Positions 50,482 through 50,789 of a stretch of 50,789 bases of DNA are shown piece by piece; the stretch's first letter is position 1; each line of letters begins with the position of its first letter. Location of the stretch: contig JAIYDS010000019.1 of assembly GCA_027487385.1 (NCBI GenBank), positions 1 through 50,789 of the forward strand, read 5' to 3'. The translations under genes were made by a program, and so were the position numbers. The notes below the pieces were generated by a model. That model saw only the letters and a program-made list of their open reading frames with translations, made no database searches and was not told the origin of the DNA. Origin of the DNA: Acetobacteraceae bacterium (GTDB lineage: Bacteria; Pseudomonadota; Alphaproteobacteria; Acetobacterales; Acetobacteraceae).

Positions 50482-50789
50482 GCTTCCATCATCGCGATGG
50501 CGCGCTGCACGGCGATGCCGGCCAGGCGCTGGGCCGCGGCGTCGAGATGCGGCAGGCGGGTGGCGATGTCTTCGACGCGATCCAGCAGCACGGGCGGGCC
50601 TTCCACGGCGCCGGCCAGAAGCCGGCGCGGCGTCTCGATGGCGATGCCGATGGCCTTGGCGAATTCGCCGATCTTGCGGTTGATCTTGCAATAGCCCCAG
50701 CGCGCGCCTTGCGGCAGGCGCGGCACTTCCACGGCCAGGATGATCTCGCCCGGCGTCAGCGCCGTGGTGAAGGGGGCGAGGATGAAGCC
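50478..50789 (-). CDS. FAD-binding subunit of a xanthine/CO-dehydrogenase-like enzyme, 5' end outside window
   Basis: The last 103 residues of a CoxM-type flavoprotein, including LTPGEIILAVEVPRLPQGARWGYCKINRKIGEFAKAI-like sequence (the PGEI-to-FAKA region is the conserved C-terminal domain) and a closing MMEA. It transfers electrons from the molybdenum subunit via [2Fe-2S] clusters. The molybdenum subunit gene should lie upstream, beyond base 50789. The stop overlaps the start of the CoxS-CoxG fusion. Confidence 0.88.
   Translation of the reverse strand, partial: GFILAPFTTALTPGEIILAVEVPRLPQGARWGYCKINRKIGEFAKAIGIAIETPRRLLAGAVEGPPVLLDRVEDIATRLPHLDAAAQRLAGIAVQRAIAMMEA

Noticed and set aside
1..50789. 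CRISPR arrays, tRNA or rRNA genes
   Set aside because: No regularly spaced repeats and no cloverleaf or rRNA-like sequence were seen on either strand; a covariance-model scan would settle tRNA absence.

Overview
The window is about 50.8 kb of very GC-rich DNA (roughly 70% G+C by eye), densely packed with genes that often overlap as ATGA or TTGA and include several TTG and GTG starts. Tripartite-tricarboxylate-type (Bug) binding proteins, split acyl-CoA carboxylase genes, amidases, a CO-dehydrogenase-like operon and tamAB point to an alphaproteobacterium. The best fit is Acetobacteraceae (Roseomonas-like); this is inferred from gene content and protein style, with no rRNA or database search behind it. 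I see no rRNA, tRNA, CRISPR array or intact insertion sequence.

Layout. 1-1210 (-): methyltransferase followed by a glycosyltransferase that leaves the window. 1326-6460 (+): MaoC-like dehydratase, two EamA/DMT exporters, a metallo-beta-lactamase-fold hydrolase and a membrane Ser/Thr kinase with an AMIN-like C-terminus. 6553-7557 (-): glutaminase. 8021-11794 (+): envelope cluster of a Rap1a/Tai-like secreted protein, a glycine-zipper lipoprotein, a DcaP-type porin and a patatin lipoprotein. 11898-20417 (+): M20 dipeptidase, an AbgT transporter and three tandem SLC13 permeases. 20418-22221: a scar holding a GC-poor orphan gene and the 3' remnant of a fourth SLC13 gene. 22281-28413: Yip1 protein, amidase, carbamoylase, an unknown 556-aa protein and a Bug protein. 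28512-36581 (-): tamB, tamA, an MFS transporter and an FMN-dependent monooxygenase. 36725-44766 (+): a tightly packed catabolic cluster of oligopeptide-type binding protein, second monooxygenase, free biotin carrier, biotin carboxylase, carboxyltransferase, Bug protein and a PuuE-like deacetylase. 44892-50789: CPBP protease, a third Bug protein, a second amidase, PurC, and a CO-dehydrogenase-like operon with a CoxS-CoxG fusion.

How it works together. Most of the window looks like nutrient scavenging. Orphan periplasmic binding proteins, carboxylate and peptide transporters and amide-cleaving enzymes are interspersed with an FMN-monooxygenase plus acyl-CoA-carboxylase module of unknown substrate. 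That module (about 34.1-44.8 kb) is the best candidate for an undescribed pathway. The SLC13 array with its decayed fourth copy and GC-poor insertion is the clearest sign of recent rearrangement. A repeated long inverted repeat (24.4 kb, 48.4 kb, half copy at 28.5 kb) acts as a shared terminator at the ends of unrelated genes.
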